From the NCBI GenBank assembly GCA_033977485.1, contig CM066984.1, forward strand, positions 26,433,001 to 26,497,000: a stretch of DNA of 64,000 nucleotides. Direction: 5' to 3'. Shown here in pieces: positions 24,201 through 36,093 of the stretch. The position numbers and the translations under genes were made by a program. The stretch comes from Hydrangea macrophylla (Eukaryota; Streptophyta; Magnoliopsida; Cornales; Hydrangeaceae). How positions within the stretch are numbered: the first letter of the stretch is position 1; every line of letters begins with the position of its first letter. Below the pieces are notes generated by a model. The model was not told where the DNA came from. It was given only the letters and a program-made list of their open reading frames with translations, and did not search any database.

Positions 24201-25677
24201 GTTTGCCCCTCATTGGCATGAACTTGCGAGACAGCGCATGTCGCAAGCGAGTGCTAAAGCTTCGAGGCACAAAGGAACAAATTACATATGCACAATAAGA
24301 CAGGCAAACACTATGCTATGAGGAAGATATGTAGTGTATGGATATGATATGAATTTTGTCACGAGTCCTATTATGTCTATTGTTTGGATCCTAGTATGAG
24401 TTGGTGTTGTGGGGTGTGCCATTCTGAGTGTGCTTGTGTTATGTAGACTCTGGGTCTCGAGGGCAAACTTCTTGAATTTTGGGAAGTGCGTTTTGCAGAT
24501 AGAATCGGATGTGAGGTCCTTGAGGTTGATAACTAAAGGTAATTGATGGACACGGAAGTCTTGGATACTAAGCGATGGATGAGAAGTTTAAGATAACCGA
24601 TAGGAGAAGGTTTTTGTGATAACTGGCAGGCGAGAAAGCTCATGATAGTTGGTATGTGAGGAATCTTACAATGACCGATTCGGTGAGAAAGTTTATGATA
24701 AGTGAGGAGGCTCACAGTAAGTGAGGTAGCTCACAATAACTGATAGGTGAGATAACCAGAGTGAGAAAACTCACGATAAGTGAGGAAGCTCACGATAACC
24801 GATGGGTGAGGAAGCTTATGGTAGTCGACAAGTGAGAATGCTCACGACAACTGATAGACGAGGAAGCTTACCATCAGACGCAGTGCCGTAAAAGTCTATT
24901 CTAATTTTCTATTATCTTTTTTTGGGGATATTGGGTGATTCTTTTTGAGAACCCCTCTCAACTTCTGATCGAGAACCAGGATCCATCACTGAATCTCACA
25001 CGGTTGATCAAATCTTGCAATGCTCAATCTGACAGAGCCGGTTAGGGCCTCTAGGAGCTGATATATCTCTAAATTTGTCCTCGGGGATGGTGTGGGACTC
25101 TTTTTGAGAATCTCTCCTAATTTCTTACCAAAAACCCGGATCTATCTCTGAATCTATTGCGGTTGATTAAATTTTGCAATGGCCGTCCCAAAAAAGCATG
25201 TTTAGGTGTCTTGGGAGCCGTTTTATCTCTATAACTATCCTCCAAGGATAACTTGGAACTACTGGGGCTAAAACCTTGTAAACCTTGATTGAAATGGACC
25301 AGTAGGGCTGGTTGGGGCCAAAAATGGGCTAAAACGGTAAAACGGGCCAAAATGAGCTAAAACGGGCTAAAATGGAGCATTGCAAGCCCCACGAGGAGCA
25401 GCAACAACACTGGGCCACTACCACAGTGGCAGTTGGCCAGTGGCGCAGCGGCACTGGGTAGCCGAACTCCATATTTGTATATCTTGAGTTTTTGAGCTCT
25501 AAATGCTCATTTTTTGCTATTTTGAGGTATTTTTGGAGCCAAAATCCATCAAAACGTAGCTTGTGCACACTAAGGTGAGTAATCTTTCCCCACGATTGGA
25601 ATTTTGATTAGTGTTTTGCTTTCCTCTAATTTTCAAGAAGAAAGTTTGGCTTCAACTTCCATTTTCTTTATAGATCC
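24201..25677 (+). other. Internal region upstream of the plant-mobile-domain gene
   Basis: The region holds no conserved ORF. Positions 24,527-24,871 are a degenerate tandem repeat of about 30 bp around GTGAGGAAGCTCACGATAAC. Positions 24,960-25,400 contain a loosely repeated GGGCTAAAA/CTCTAAA stretch. Confidence 0.6.
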
Positions 25678-26614
25678 ATGGCTTCTAGCTTGAGGCGGCT
25701 CTCTAAGAAGGCCAAGGAACGGGCGAGGGTCGAGAGCCAACCCTCAGAGTTGATTTTGTGTGACCCTCAATGTAACCTTTCAATCGCGGCTCTAGCGAGT
25801 CAGGTATGTGAAACTTTCAGTAGTTCAAGATTATTTGTGTGCATTGTGCTAGTTTTGTGAACTGTAGTGTGGCTTAGAGGTTATTGGAAGTTCATTTTGT
25901 GTTTATTTATTGATTTTGCAAAGTTAGACTTTAGGTCATGAATAGTGATTTTATGCTCGTTTTTGTTGTTTTTGATGTATGTAGGTGCCGAAGGTGACCT
26001 TGAAGGGCCACAGTATTCTCGCCCATGCTTTCCTGTAGTATACTCAACTTTCGCCCACTGTCAAAAAAATGGTAGATGATGTCGGGTTTGGCGACTTTGT
26101 CCGTCTGGTTTCAAAAAGCACCAATGACTTGGCACATTTCTACGCTCTTGCAGAGAGATGGTAGGACACGACAAATACTTTTCATCTGCTATTCGATGAA
26201 ATGACGATGACGCCCTTCGAATTTTCTATGATCACTAGTTTGAGAGTTGGCGGGAAGCGCCTGATTCTGGACTATTTCTAGGAGATCGATCCTGAAGCTG
26301 TTGAGATGCTGATTGGGGTTGTTCCTCTTAATCTGGAAGGGTATCAATTCCCTTACGGTTGGCATTATCGGGCTTATGGCTGGGGAGGACACACTCTCAA
26401 TGACCGACAGCTGTTACGGGCCTTTCTTCTATATGATCTCGACTGTTCGATTTTTGTGACACGAAATGACCGGGTGAGCCTAAGGCTTCTCACCTGCTTG
26501 GTGACTATTGATGAGATTCCTTCTTATGGCTGGGGCAGTGCTGCCCTGGTCCATCTTTATAAGCACATAGGTGAGGTTTCTCGCGACGGCATCAAATCCA
26601 CTAGAGGGTTTTAG
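25678..26614 (+). pseudogene. Plant mobile domain (PMD/MAIL-like) gene, decayed, one intron
   Basis: Exon 1 is 25,678-25,803, an intron with GTATGT...TGTAG ends lies at 25,804-25,984, and exon 2 runs from 25,985. The protein begins with a basic Arg/Lys segment and continues into a plant-mobile-domain-like sequence (VDDVGFGDFVRL, LAHFYALAERW, FHLLFDEMTMTPFEF, then the acidic and TLNDRQLLRAFLLYDL regions). One frame is kept throughout, with three stops: TAG 26,036, TAG 26,162 and TAG 26,279. The 3' end is lost where LTR-like sequence begins (about 26,619). PMD proteins are known both as nuclear silencing factors and as passengers of plant transposons. This copy looks like a passenger. Family recognition is from memory of the motif pattern. 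Confidence 0.65.
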
Positions 26615-26618
26615 CTAG

Positions 26619-26795
26619 CAGATGGTCAGTGATTGGCCAAATCTAGGGGTATTAGGAGCAAGATTTTGGAACTTGAAGCTTTTCAGAAGTCAAAGCGATG
26701 CACTTGAAGAAAATCATCGGGATATTGCTCATCATTGAGTTCTAGAGGTAAATCCTCCTAAGTTTAATAGTACGGTCAAAATTAGGGTGTCAACA
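26619..26795 (+). repeat. Terminal fragment of a type A LTR-like repeat
   Basis: Colinear with 19,673-19,849, ending GGGTGTCAACA. It directly follows the truncated plant-mobile-domain gene. Confidence 0.7.
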
Positions 26796-27798
26796 GTTTG
26801 CCCCTCTTCAACAGAGCTTACGATGCAACGTGTGTTACAAGCGAATGTCGAAGCCTGTGTAAAGACAAGCCTTTGATTTGGCTATTTAACTTAGGTAAAA
26901 ACAAAATGCATTGCAAAAACAATTGCAGAGATTGCCAGTGCTGGTCATGCTTAACGGTGAACTGCGTATGCATCTCGACAGGAATCAGACTAGGATGTAG
27001 TTCTGCCAAGGGACAACACTTAGCAAAAATAATCACACGGATGAATGCACCTATCCTATTGTGATGCACATACTCAAGAAATCTCGTGCACTATGCTCCC
27101 AAGCGTGATGATTCATAATCATAGAGCTTTCTCTAGTGACAAGAATGCACTCTACGCCTTTAAATTTTCTATTTTGATGTCGTCCTGTTCTGGGAAAATC
27201 ATGATTGAAACAGATGCGCTTCACGCCTTTACACTCTGGTATCCTCCAAGAATCATCAGATTGACTGAGATGCGCTTCGCGCCTTATACTGCGGTGTTGA
27301 ATCAGGAACTGAGCTATTTGATAGACTGAGATGCGTTTCGCGTCTTGTACTCCGATGTCCTCCAAGAATCATCCGATCGACTGCGATGTTCTTTGCGCAT
27401 TATACTCTGGTGTCTTCCAAGAATAATCTAATCAACTGAGATATGCTACGCGCCTTATACTCCGGTGTCGAATCAAGAACCCAGCTGTTTGAAAGACTGA
27501 GATGGGCTTCACGCCTTATACTCCGGTGTCTTCCAAGAATCATCTGATGGACTAAGATGAGCTTCGCGCCTTATACTTCGGTGTTGAATCAGGAATCGAG
27601 CTATCTGAAAGACTGAGATGTGCTTCGCGCCTTATACTCTAGTGTCTTCCAAGATTCATCCGATCAATTGAGATGCACTTCATGCCTTATACTCCAGTGT
27701 ATCTTCTAATAATCATTTTATCGACTGAGATGCGCTTCACGCCTTATACTCTACTGTCGAATTTGGAACCAAGCTATTTGAAAGACTGAGATGCACTT
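26796..27798 (+). repeat. Second copy of the minisatellite internal region
   Basis: Colinear with 19,850-20,969. About 11 GAGATGCGCTTCGCGCC-type units lie at 27,211-27,798, cut at the same point in the unit before the next TGTGGA repeat. Confidence 0.8.
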
Positions 27799-29985
27799 TG
27801 TGGACACGCAGAATTGGTTGTCCACTCTTTTGTTGGTTTGAAATTGATTTGAAAAAAGTCTATTGAAAATAGATATAGAGTCGCCACTTGGTCTTTAAGG
27901 AACCAAGAAACCTAATTTTGACTCACCCAAATGGATAAAGGGCACCAACCCTTCGTAACCAAAGAACTTGTAAAAGGATTTTGGTACGAGAGAGGAAGGA
28001 GCCTTTGTCACGACTAAAACACCCTCAACTCGCCAAGTCTCTCGACGAGCCTCAATTAGCATCCAAGTAATCATCTTATACTATATTTGGTTCAACAATT
28101 AATACTATGATAGTATATTACATCACATAAGAATCTTGAACTGGAAGATCAAAAGATAAGATATCATTCATAAGATTTAAGCTAAATATCACACAATGCA
28201 AAGGTGAACAATCACATAAACAAACCTATAAAAAATAATCTAATCACATATCAAGTAATCAAGTTTTCATAATCTATAGGGTGGGGAGTGGGGGGGGGGG
28301 GGGGGGGGGGGGGGACATGAATTGTTCATGAAACAAATAATCAGTGAAATCAAAATATGCCTAGCAATCTAGTATGATGAATGTTAATATTTGAGAAAAG
28401 AAGATCTCTCAATCCCCGGAACGTGAAAAAGGAAGATTAGATCGAGGGGGAGCATGAACGTGTGATCAGGTTCATTCCTTATAATCTCCTTAAATTAGGA
28501 GTCGCAAAAAAAACTCAAAACCTTGCTTGAACGCAATGTATGAACCTAGAATGTGCAAAGGTTGTAGTGTGTTTGTGTACATGGACTTTCTAAAATGACT
28601 TAGAATCTAGAGTATGCAAGAAATGTATGAAGAAAAATATTATAGAATGTATACAAATGTAGTATGAACTACTTCCTATGATATGAGCTAATTTGAAGTG
28701 CATGTAAGCTTCAAATCAAAGAATGAAAGTAAAAGCAGGATTGTTGTGAATAGTGGACAGAACAATGAGTTTACCTTATAGAAATTGAAAAGTGAGGTAA
28801 GAAATGTTTTCAATGCATGATTTTTTTATGGAGATCATCCATATTTTGTCTACAACACATATCAAAAAGCCAAAGTTCAATAACTATTACAGATAAAGAG
28901 AAATCATATAAACAATGGAGGTCACTCAGAAACAGAAATCGTACTATCGACTGAAATATCAAAACATCTTAGAAAATTAAAAACACATATCTAGAGGCCC
29001 ATATTTTTTAGACAGTTCCCTGAGACACTGAAGTTCAAGGGAAAAATGAGTTAATACTACTCCTTGTGAAAATGTTTTCTGTAAAACAAGTTCAAAGCCA
29101 ACCAAGCTATTGTGACAGAAAAAATAGAATGTCTGGAAGGAATGTTTGGGCCAAAATAGGACCCTTCCAAGTGTTTTCAAGTCAAACCAAAAATCATGGG
29201 TGTTGTCTAACAAGTTTGGAAGACTTTCCAAGTGGTATTGTATTTCCCCTTTAAGTATTGAGTTCTAGAGAAATCTTTGAACTCAGATTGTTCACTGTTT
29301 TGATGATTTTTGATAAGAAAAGGGTTTTATTTCTTGAAGCCAAAAGAGAGGTTTAATATGGGTTTTAAAATAGAGGTTTTGAGAGTACATTTTCAGCACA
29401 TAGATGTGGATTATAACCACATACAATATCAATATTAGACTTGTATCAAGAACATCCAAGATTGTTGGAGAGTATTGTTTTTGTTTTTGAAGATAACTTC
29501 AAGAATACATAGGGATGTATTGAAGTTAGGATCATCATCTATCAAACACGTTTTTGAGGTCAAGAGCTACTATCCATAAGGATTCACTCACCTCAAACAC
29601 CATTTCATCACTTAGATGATGATGAACTAGTAATTAACCAAAAAAAATAAAAAAGAAATGGGGTAAGGAGAGATGAACAAATATAAATAAAGCAAGTAAA
29701 TAGCAATCAATAGTTGATGATCATTGAGATATTGGACTTGTAGCTTGGTGTTTCACTCATATACAATGACTTTGGATATGGAAGTAGCTTCCTATCTCAT
29801 GAATGCTCACAAAAATGGTGGTTGGATGTATTGAATGTAAAGTAAATGGGAGTATTGAAGTAAAAAAACAAAGTTTAGAACTCACTTTCTAGTCGAAAAT
29901 CAAAGAAGGAAACTTCTTTTCTCTTTATTCTAACCTTATCTCTACAAATTTCTCTCTAAAACTTTTCTAAGCTTTCAATTGCCAC
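27799..29985 (+). mobile_element. Truncated type B LTR-like repeat
   Basis: It starts TGTGGACACGCAG and is colinear with 20,970 to about 23,135. It includes a run of 25 G at 28,290-28,314. Homology ends near 29,985, so the TATA box and 3' third are missing. Confidence 0.7.
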
Positions 29986-29989
29986 CCCT

Positions 29990-30835
29990 AAAAGAGGTGA
30001 TTCAATTAGGCATGTTGTTTGTTGACACTTGACAATATTGTTAAGTTGATGAATCTATAAGAGGGGTAAATGACAAAGTAGAATAATGAAGTCAAAAGGA
30101 TTTAAATAATTAGGTCAAATTTTAGTATTTTGAATGTAAGTTTGGGAATGCCAATGGGGTTGTGGTAAAGATTGAAGGTTAATGAATATCAAAAAGTGGA
30201 CATTTCTATTTTTTAGGTTCTTTATAGGGACGACAAGATTGATGATGGTTATATAGTTTCATAGAGTTAAGCTGGATGGGTTTTAAGTTATTCTTTTAAC
30301 ATAATGTATTGTCTTTGCATGCCTCGAAACCTAATAAAAGGGAAAAATAAAATTATGGAACGAGTACTAGACCATCCTCTCTATGGAAGAGAATGTTGGA
30401 ACAATTAACAAACATGGTAACAAAATGAATGTAGTTGAAATATGAATGTTGAGATGAATTAGATAAAAGAAAAGATGGAAATTTTAAGGAATCAATTCAT
30501 AAGAAGGCCAAAGCACATATTTGACATAAAATAAAAGGGTATTGATTAATATGGTTGGGATATGTATAAAGTCAGCCAATGAAAACACAAGTTTGGAGGA
30601 TTGATAATGTGACATTTACAGTAAATTATTAATGCTAGGGGAATGGTAATATGCCAAAATCTACATGGGTAGTGGTCGTACGAAAAGAGAGTAATAATTT
30701 TGGTGAGACTAGATTTATTTTGATGAAAATGGGAAAAGAAAAGCAAGATTGATGTATTCAACCCCAAATAGGTCGGGACAAGCTGTGTCTGAGTTGAATC
30801 TCTATTCGAAAGTAATTTTTTTTAAAAAATAAAAG
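29990..30835 (+). mobile_element. Diverged LINE-like 3' remnant
   Basis: The sequence ends with a plant RTE/LINE-like tail (AACCCCAAATAGGTCGGGAC, GCTGTGT). The preceding 500 bp resemble, with many frame breaks, the C-terminal coding end and tail of such elements. No intact ORF. The call is by resemblance only. Confidence 0.35.
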
Positions 30836-31106
30836 AGTCTTGAAAGAGAAGTTTCACAAAGAAATAAACTACTAAAAGTGCATATATATGTGAAATGGAA
30901 CGCAAGGTCTCAAATTCTGTGTTGCGACAAAATGCATTAAAATCACAGATGCTGCTAGGAAAAGAAAATAATAACCCTCAACTATATATACTAAATACAT
31001 TATTTTTTTCCCCTATAAAAAAATATTAAAAAAATTATATGCTTAGAATGAAGTTAGTTGTTTGTACCTTGGGTATTCATGAAAGGTCAGGACAAGGATG
31101 TAAAAC

Positions 31107-31290
31107 GATCCTGATCCTAAGTTGAGGTGGTGGAAATTTATAACCATGATTCACTACTGCACTTAGGTTAGGACCAAATTTATAACACACGGATGCTTTG
31201 AACTATCAATATATAAGAAGAAAATTTAATAGACATTTAAGAAAATGTTATACAGATACAAGATCGCCACCTCAACTTAGGATCAGGATC
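31107..31290. repeat. Perfect 24-bp inverted repeat with a 136-bp spacer
   Basis: The arm at 31,107-31,130 is the exact reverse complement of 31,267-31,290. It could be a small foldback/MITE-like element or a hairpin precursor. No target duplication was identified. Confidence 0.7.
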
Positions 31291-31486
31291 AAACTTATTC
31301 CTTCACACCGAGACTCAAAATCCGCAAGTAATTTCTGGATTCTTTGGTTATTTTCTTTCCTTTTCCTTTGTTTTTCCTGCATTTTCTCACTCAAAATTGT
31401 TTGAATCAAACTTATCAGGAGATGAGAAGGAGACCGAACATAAGTCTTGGGTTATGAATAGAGGAACCTTTAGGTGGAAACCTAAG

Positions 31487-31710
31487 TTAGAAGAAGAAGA
31501 AGGGGGAAAGGAAAAAAAAAAGGGAGGGGGGATTGAAACCTAATTTTGATCTAGGGCTTGAATCTGATGAGGAAAAGAAGAAGAAGAAGGTGGAAGGAAG
31601 AAGAGGAGTAGTGTACCTGTGGAGCTTGGCAGCAGCAACGGGGGAGATGAACGGTAGCGGCAGCGGTGGGGGAGCTCGGCGCCGCTGAAGAAGAGTGGGC
31701 AAGCCTTATG

Positions 31711-31777
<67 letters not shown>

Positions 31778-31780
31778 ACT
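31487..31780 (+). repeat. GAAGAAG tract and (TC)n microsatellite
   Basis: A purine-rich stretch is followed by a long (TC)n run at about 31,713-31,772. Reading frames here are Arg-Glu repeats and not genes. It may be the leader of the plus-strand LTR fragment that follows. Confidence 0.6.
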
Positions 31781-31829
31781 CCTCTCTCTATCTCTGTGTG
31801 AAGAGAGGGCCCCCGATGGTTTTTTTTTT

Positions 31830-32074
31830 TGAAATCTAAACGAATTGATTTTATTATTTAATTTTTTTCATATCAAATTTCTAACGCTTATATCCGTTAG
31901 TAATATTTATACAACCGTTAGAAAAAATATTTATATCGAAATAATTAAAATAATTCACATTACTAACATTTTGTAATGATTTCTAACGGATATATCCATT
32001 AGTAAATACTAATAGAAATACCAGTTAGAAAGCATTAAATCTTTCTGTTAGAAATTGGCCCATATGGTGTAGTG
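31830..32074 (-). mobile_element. Possible CACTA-type transposon end
   Basis: The right edge reads CACTACACCATATGGGCC on the minus strand. It is preceded inward by several TAACGGATAT-type subterminal motifs in both orientations. The other end and a 3-bp duplication were not found, so this may be a fragment. Confidence 0.35.
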
Positions 32075-32079
32075 TGAGT

Positions 32080-33034
32080 TAGGTCCAATTGTGGGCTAGG
32101 TGATGAAATGAGGGCCATGTATGGCTGTATTTCACACTAGAGGGTCATGTACAGCAGTGTGGAAGAATGCGATTGAGTTAGGGCCAATTGTGGGCTAGGA
32201 AGATTGAGTTAGGGCCAATTTGGGCTAGGAGTTGTTTTGTGGCCAAATTGGGCTTGTTTATGATTTGTAGCCAATTTGGACTTGTGTTGTGTGTCATGTG
32301 TGAGGGCAGCTAGTACCATCGGTTCAATGTTATTCTGGTTGTGGCCAGAAGCTAATACTACCAGTGTTGTGGTTGTGATTTAACAGGAGCTAGTACTGTC
32401 AAGTTTGCGAGTTGTTGACAAGCTGGATTCGTGCGCGTTGTTTTGCATAGTTGTGGTTGCATAGTCAGGAAAAACATTGTGTTTTGGATGAGAACATGTG
32501 TAACGACTCGATAACTTTCAGTGATAACATAAATGGTGTATGTATACATATTGTTTGTGGTTCATAGTATCTTACTCAACTTTCAGCTGATGGGTGTGTG
32601 GCCTTTGACATCCATGTAAAGTTGTTGTAGTTCCAGGTACTGGAGATGCTGTTCCAGAGAATGCGTATTGTGATGGAGAGCATGTGAACGAGGAAGGCTG
32701 GAGCTTCGCCAGTTGAAGGAGAGCTAGTGATGAAGCCGTTCTCTTATGATGAGGAACTTTTATTGTTATTACATTGTTGTTGTTGTTGGCCCTTTGGCCT
32801 CTAGACTCCTGTTTCATTGATTTTGGATATTTGCAATAACTATTATGTATAATGAGGTTTGTAAGACACTGATATTGCTTCCGCTGAACTTAGAACATTC
32901 CGCTATTATTATTACTCTGATATTTTATATTTCATCGGTAGTTGGACAATCATGCAATCTGTAACTTGTTACGAGCCTACGGGTCCAATAAGTAATCTTA
33001 CTTCCCTGAATTATTGCATCGCTGGGGCGTGACA
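32080..33034 (+). mobile_element. Plus-strand gypsy LTR fragment
   Basis: It ends GGGGCGTGACA at 33,034 and resembles 11,060-11,499. Near its left side a GGGCCAATTGTGGGCTAGG motif repeats three to four times (32,087-32,231). The 5' end is not resolved. Confidence 0.55.
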
Positions 33035-33214
33035 TGATGTTATTGTAATAGTTAGGATGTCTGTAATATGTTCAGTTTGTTATATTTACTGTCTTATTAC
33101 TTCTAGTTGACTAGTACTGTGTGGTGTGGACAATTAATGACATTCACCTGTCATTCCCTATGTACCCAAAAAGAAAATTTGTGTTTCTCTATTTTTGCAG
33201 TTATGGGTGTGACA
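33035..33214 (+). mobile_element. 3' end of another plus-strand gypsy LTR
   Basis: Its last 70 bp are the reverse-complement type of 244-310, ending GGGTGTGACA at 33,214. The preceding LTR fragment appears to be inserted into it. Confidence 0.5.
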
Positions 33215-33432
33215 ACTATGCACCCATGAATCACATACCCTCCAAATGAATCATCCACAAACATATGGAATTTTGGATCCATGCTAACCTACAAAGGAAT
33301 TATCTAACGTCAAAAGGATGAACTCATCTTAAACTCATATCTCATCTCAGGGATCTTAAAATGCTAGGACTAGATGGTATGGGACAATTAGTGAATGAAA
33401 GTATCAACCTAAACTCTGATACAAAAAATTAT
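33215..33432 (-). pseudogene. Minus-strand gypsy primer site and start of its pre-gag ORF
   Basis: On the minus strand, a degenerate tRNA-iMet primer site (33,424-33,414) follows the LTR end at 33,433. An ATG lies at 33,282 in the context GGTTAGCATGG. The first 22 or so residues (MDP.FH.FV.D) match the start of the pre-gag ORF at 60,445 and resemble the start of the one at 41,345. The ORF is cut at 33,215 by the plus-strand LTR. Confidence 0.6.
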
Positions 33433-33880
33433 GTCATACCCTGGAACAACAAAAATAGAGAAAAATAAAATTTTCATTTTGCCATAGGGAATGGTTGGTG
33501 CAGTCACTAAATTGTCCATACCACGCAATCTAACTAAATAATAAGTAAAGATAATATTAACATAAACAAACTAAGTATATCACAAATGTGCCTACTATTA
33601 CATTAGAGTTCTAAAAGCTAGAATATTAGAACATTAGGGCAACCGATGCCCGATTACAAAACATAATATAAAAGTCTATAATAGTAACCTAGATCTTCAA
33701 CTTGCATAGATGTAGTTGTCAGCATAGTAGTTCCCTCCAGCATCTCCATCCTCAATGGGGACACCTTCCCCGTATCCTTCTTCTGGGTAGTCGCCATCGT
33801 CGTAAGCCTCATTAACTGCAACTGTAGGGAATTGGTAGCCTGGACGAGGAATGTCCAGGTATAAATGCCATCAGCTTATT
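33433..33880 (-). mobile_element. Minus-strand gypsy LTR fragment
   Basis: It is colinear with 244-375 plus 11,505 onward and with 60,605 to about 61,070. It is broken at the sequence CAGCTTATT by the copia copy. The LTR's other half is missing. Confidence 0.65.
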
Positions 33881-36089
33881 TGTTGGGTTTGTGCCCTCAA
33901 ACCATAACTTTGTGTATGAGACATTGACATTTTAATATATGCATATCAACTTTACATTTCATTGTGTATGTTTCTTTCATGAGATGATTGTTAATCCTTA
34001 AGTATCATTGTAAGTAATTCGTGTGTGTATGAGATACATACACGTAAGATACGAATTATTATTCTTTGATACTTAGAGCTTGTCACAGTGGATGATGAGA
34101 CTAGATATCTCATCAGGTTTACACTATAGCATGATTAACTACCATTGGATGGAGTGATTAATCTCAATCACTAGAGTGTACCTCTTAGTTAGTATGCTAG
34201 TGCTTAAAGTCCATTGACGGACTTGAGCTTTCCCATTGACACTCAAGACTATCAAACAGTCGATAGGAACTCATAACTTATATAAGGTACGTATTCTCGT
34301 ATTCTCAATCTTGAGACGATTATGAACACAGACTGTGTATATTGCTGCTTTGACTTACCAATCAAATAGGTCTATTGAATATCAACACCTGGGTATCTTG
34401 GTTATGTCATGTTCATAGGGTTGTGAACATAGATTGTCAAGCAAGAATCTACCCTCTGATTTAGAGTAAACATTCCCTTGAGAATGTCACCAGATTGATT
34501 ACTGAGAACTACAGTCTTGTTGATAAGTAGTTATGAACATGTTTTGGTAATCATGAGAGGTGAATGGGACTCAAGGAATACAAAAAGTAATCATGATTCA
34601 AGTTGACAGTAATAGTTATCCGACTGCCTGAATATGATTACGAATGCTGATGGTGGAGGGACATTAGTACACCATACAAGCCTAGTTATCGCTTCAGATA
34701 TGTTCTTTTGCGTTAGAGTTCAGTTATCATTTTATAGTGGAGTAAACGTTAACAAATCAGTTCGTTAGTTTGCTAACCAAAGAGTTCGGTTATGGTAATT
34801 AACAATTGATCAGAGCCAACAATAAAGAACCTAGGAGGTCCCACTCTTAGCTCCGCCATGATGCTTGGAAAGGCACATGATGATCTTGTCAAGGCGAGTT
34901 GGATCGATCGAAGTTGTCTCTATCGATTGAAGTCTTGGCAGGTTCGATCGATTGAAGGTTCGATCGATCGAAGCCACTTCGATCGCTTGAACATTAGTTC
35001 GGTTCTGGGAATCTATATATAGGGCAGCTGCATCCAGAAAAAAGAGTTCGTCGTTTTTACAACTAGAAGCTATAGAAACTATTTTAGTCTTCCTAAACCT
35101 CCTTTATCCACTCTATTAGGGTTCCCTCCAACCTTTGTCCTTTCGGCAAGTGTCCATAGGAGTCGTATGATTGAAGACCATCTAGTGGAGGTTGTTGGAA
35201 GTCAGAGATTTCAGAATTGGGTTCAAGACACCAAGGTATAATTCTTGTCCCTTCTCTTGTACGCATCTATAGATTTGACGGGTAGTAGATCCGGGCATAC
35301 CAATTAAGTTTTTGTAACTCAATATTTCCGCTACATGTTTAAATATAATTTAAAACCTGTTTTTCCAACAATTGCTATCAGAGCTACATTCGTTTGGATC
35401 TATAGATGCGTTTTGGAACACTTATTTTGATTTGCTTGCTGATTTTAGGAATATTTTTGGAAACTACATCATCACGGATCTATTTCTGCGGTGTTATAGC
35501 TGTAGAATACAAATCCGTGATTGCATTGGATGCATGATGGGTTCAAAAGATCGAAGATTGCTGATCTCAAGCTATCAAACTTTGGTTCTGTTCGATCAAT
35601 CAAAGGGTGTTCGATCGATCGAGACCAATTCACTGTCCAGCTGTTCTTTCACAGTTTTAAATGTTTTTAAAATTATTTACTTTAATTTTAAATTATTCTG
35701 TAAAATTTTCAAACCTTTCTGTAAAACTGAAAGTTCAAATAGTTCAATCGATCGAAGGTTCCATCGATCGAACATGTGTCGGTAAATCGAAGTGTGATAG
35801 AGAGCTTAGATGCTATTTTATGTTCTAAATTAGTGCGTTAAGAGTTTATGTACTATGTAAATTAATTAAGGGTTCCAATGGATTATATATGTGGATGTGT
35901 GTACGACTAACCTTTTTGCAGCAAGATTAATCCGATATCTCCCGTGGCACCAAGATCAAAGTTTTAATTTTGTATTAAGTTGTTTTGTGATTGGTGGATG
36001 ATTGTAAACTGTATTTAATTTTGGTTTGGTTTTAAGGCATGTGTAACGGGCGATGTGACTTCAATCCTATGAAATAGAAAGTCACACCA
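33881..36089 (+). mobile_element. Truncated second copy of the copia family
   Basis: It contains one LTR (33,881-35,370, about 1490 bp, TATA at 35,014), a mutated primer site (TGCTATCAGAGC at 35,373) and about 720 bp of leader. It stops abruptly near 36,089, where gypsy protease sequence begins. It has many more differences from 707-3000 than the two LTRs there have from each other, so it is an older insertion. It keeps decayed GATCGATC palindromes at 34,901-34,990, 35,600-35,625 and 35,745-35,770. Confidence 0.85.
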
Positions 36090-36093
36090 AGTA

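Noticed and set aside
31540..31779. Frames rich in Arg-Glu on the minus strand
   Set aside because: Translation of a (TC)n microsatellite.
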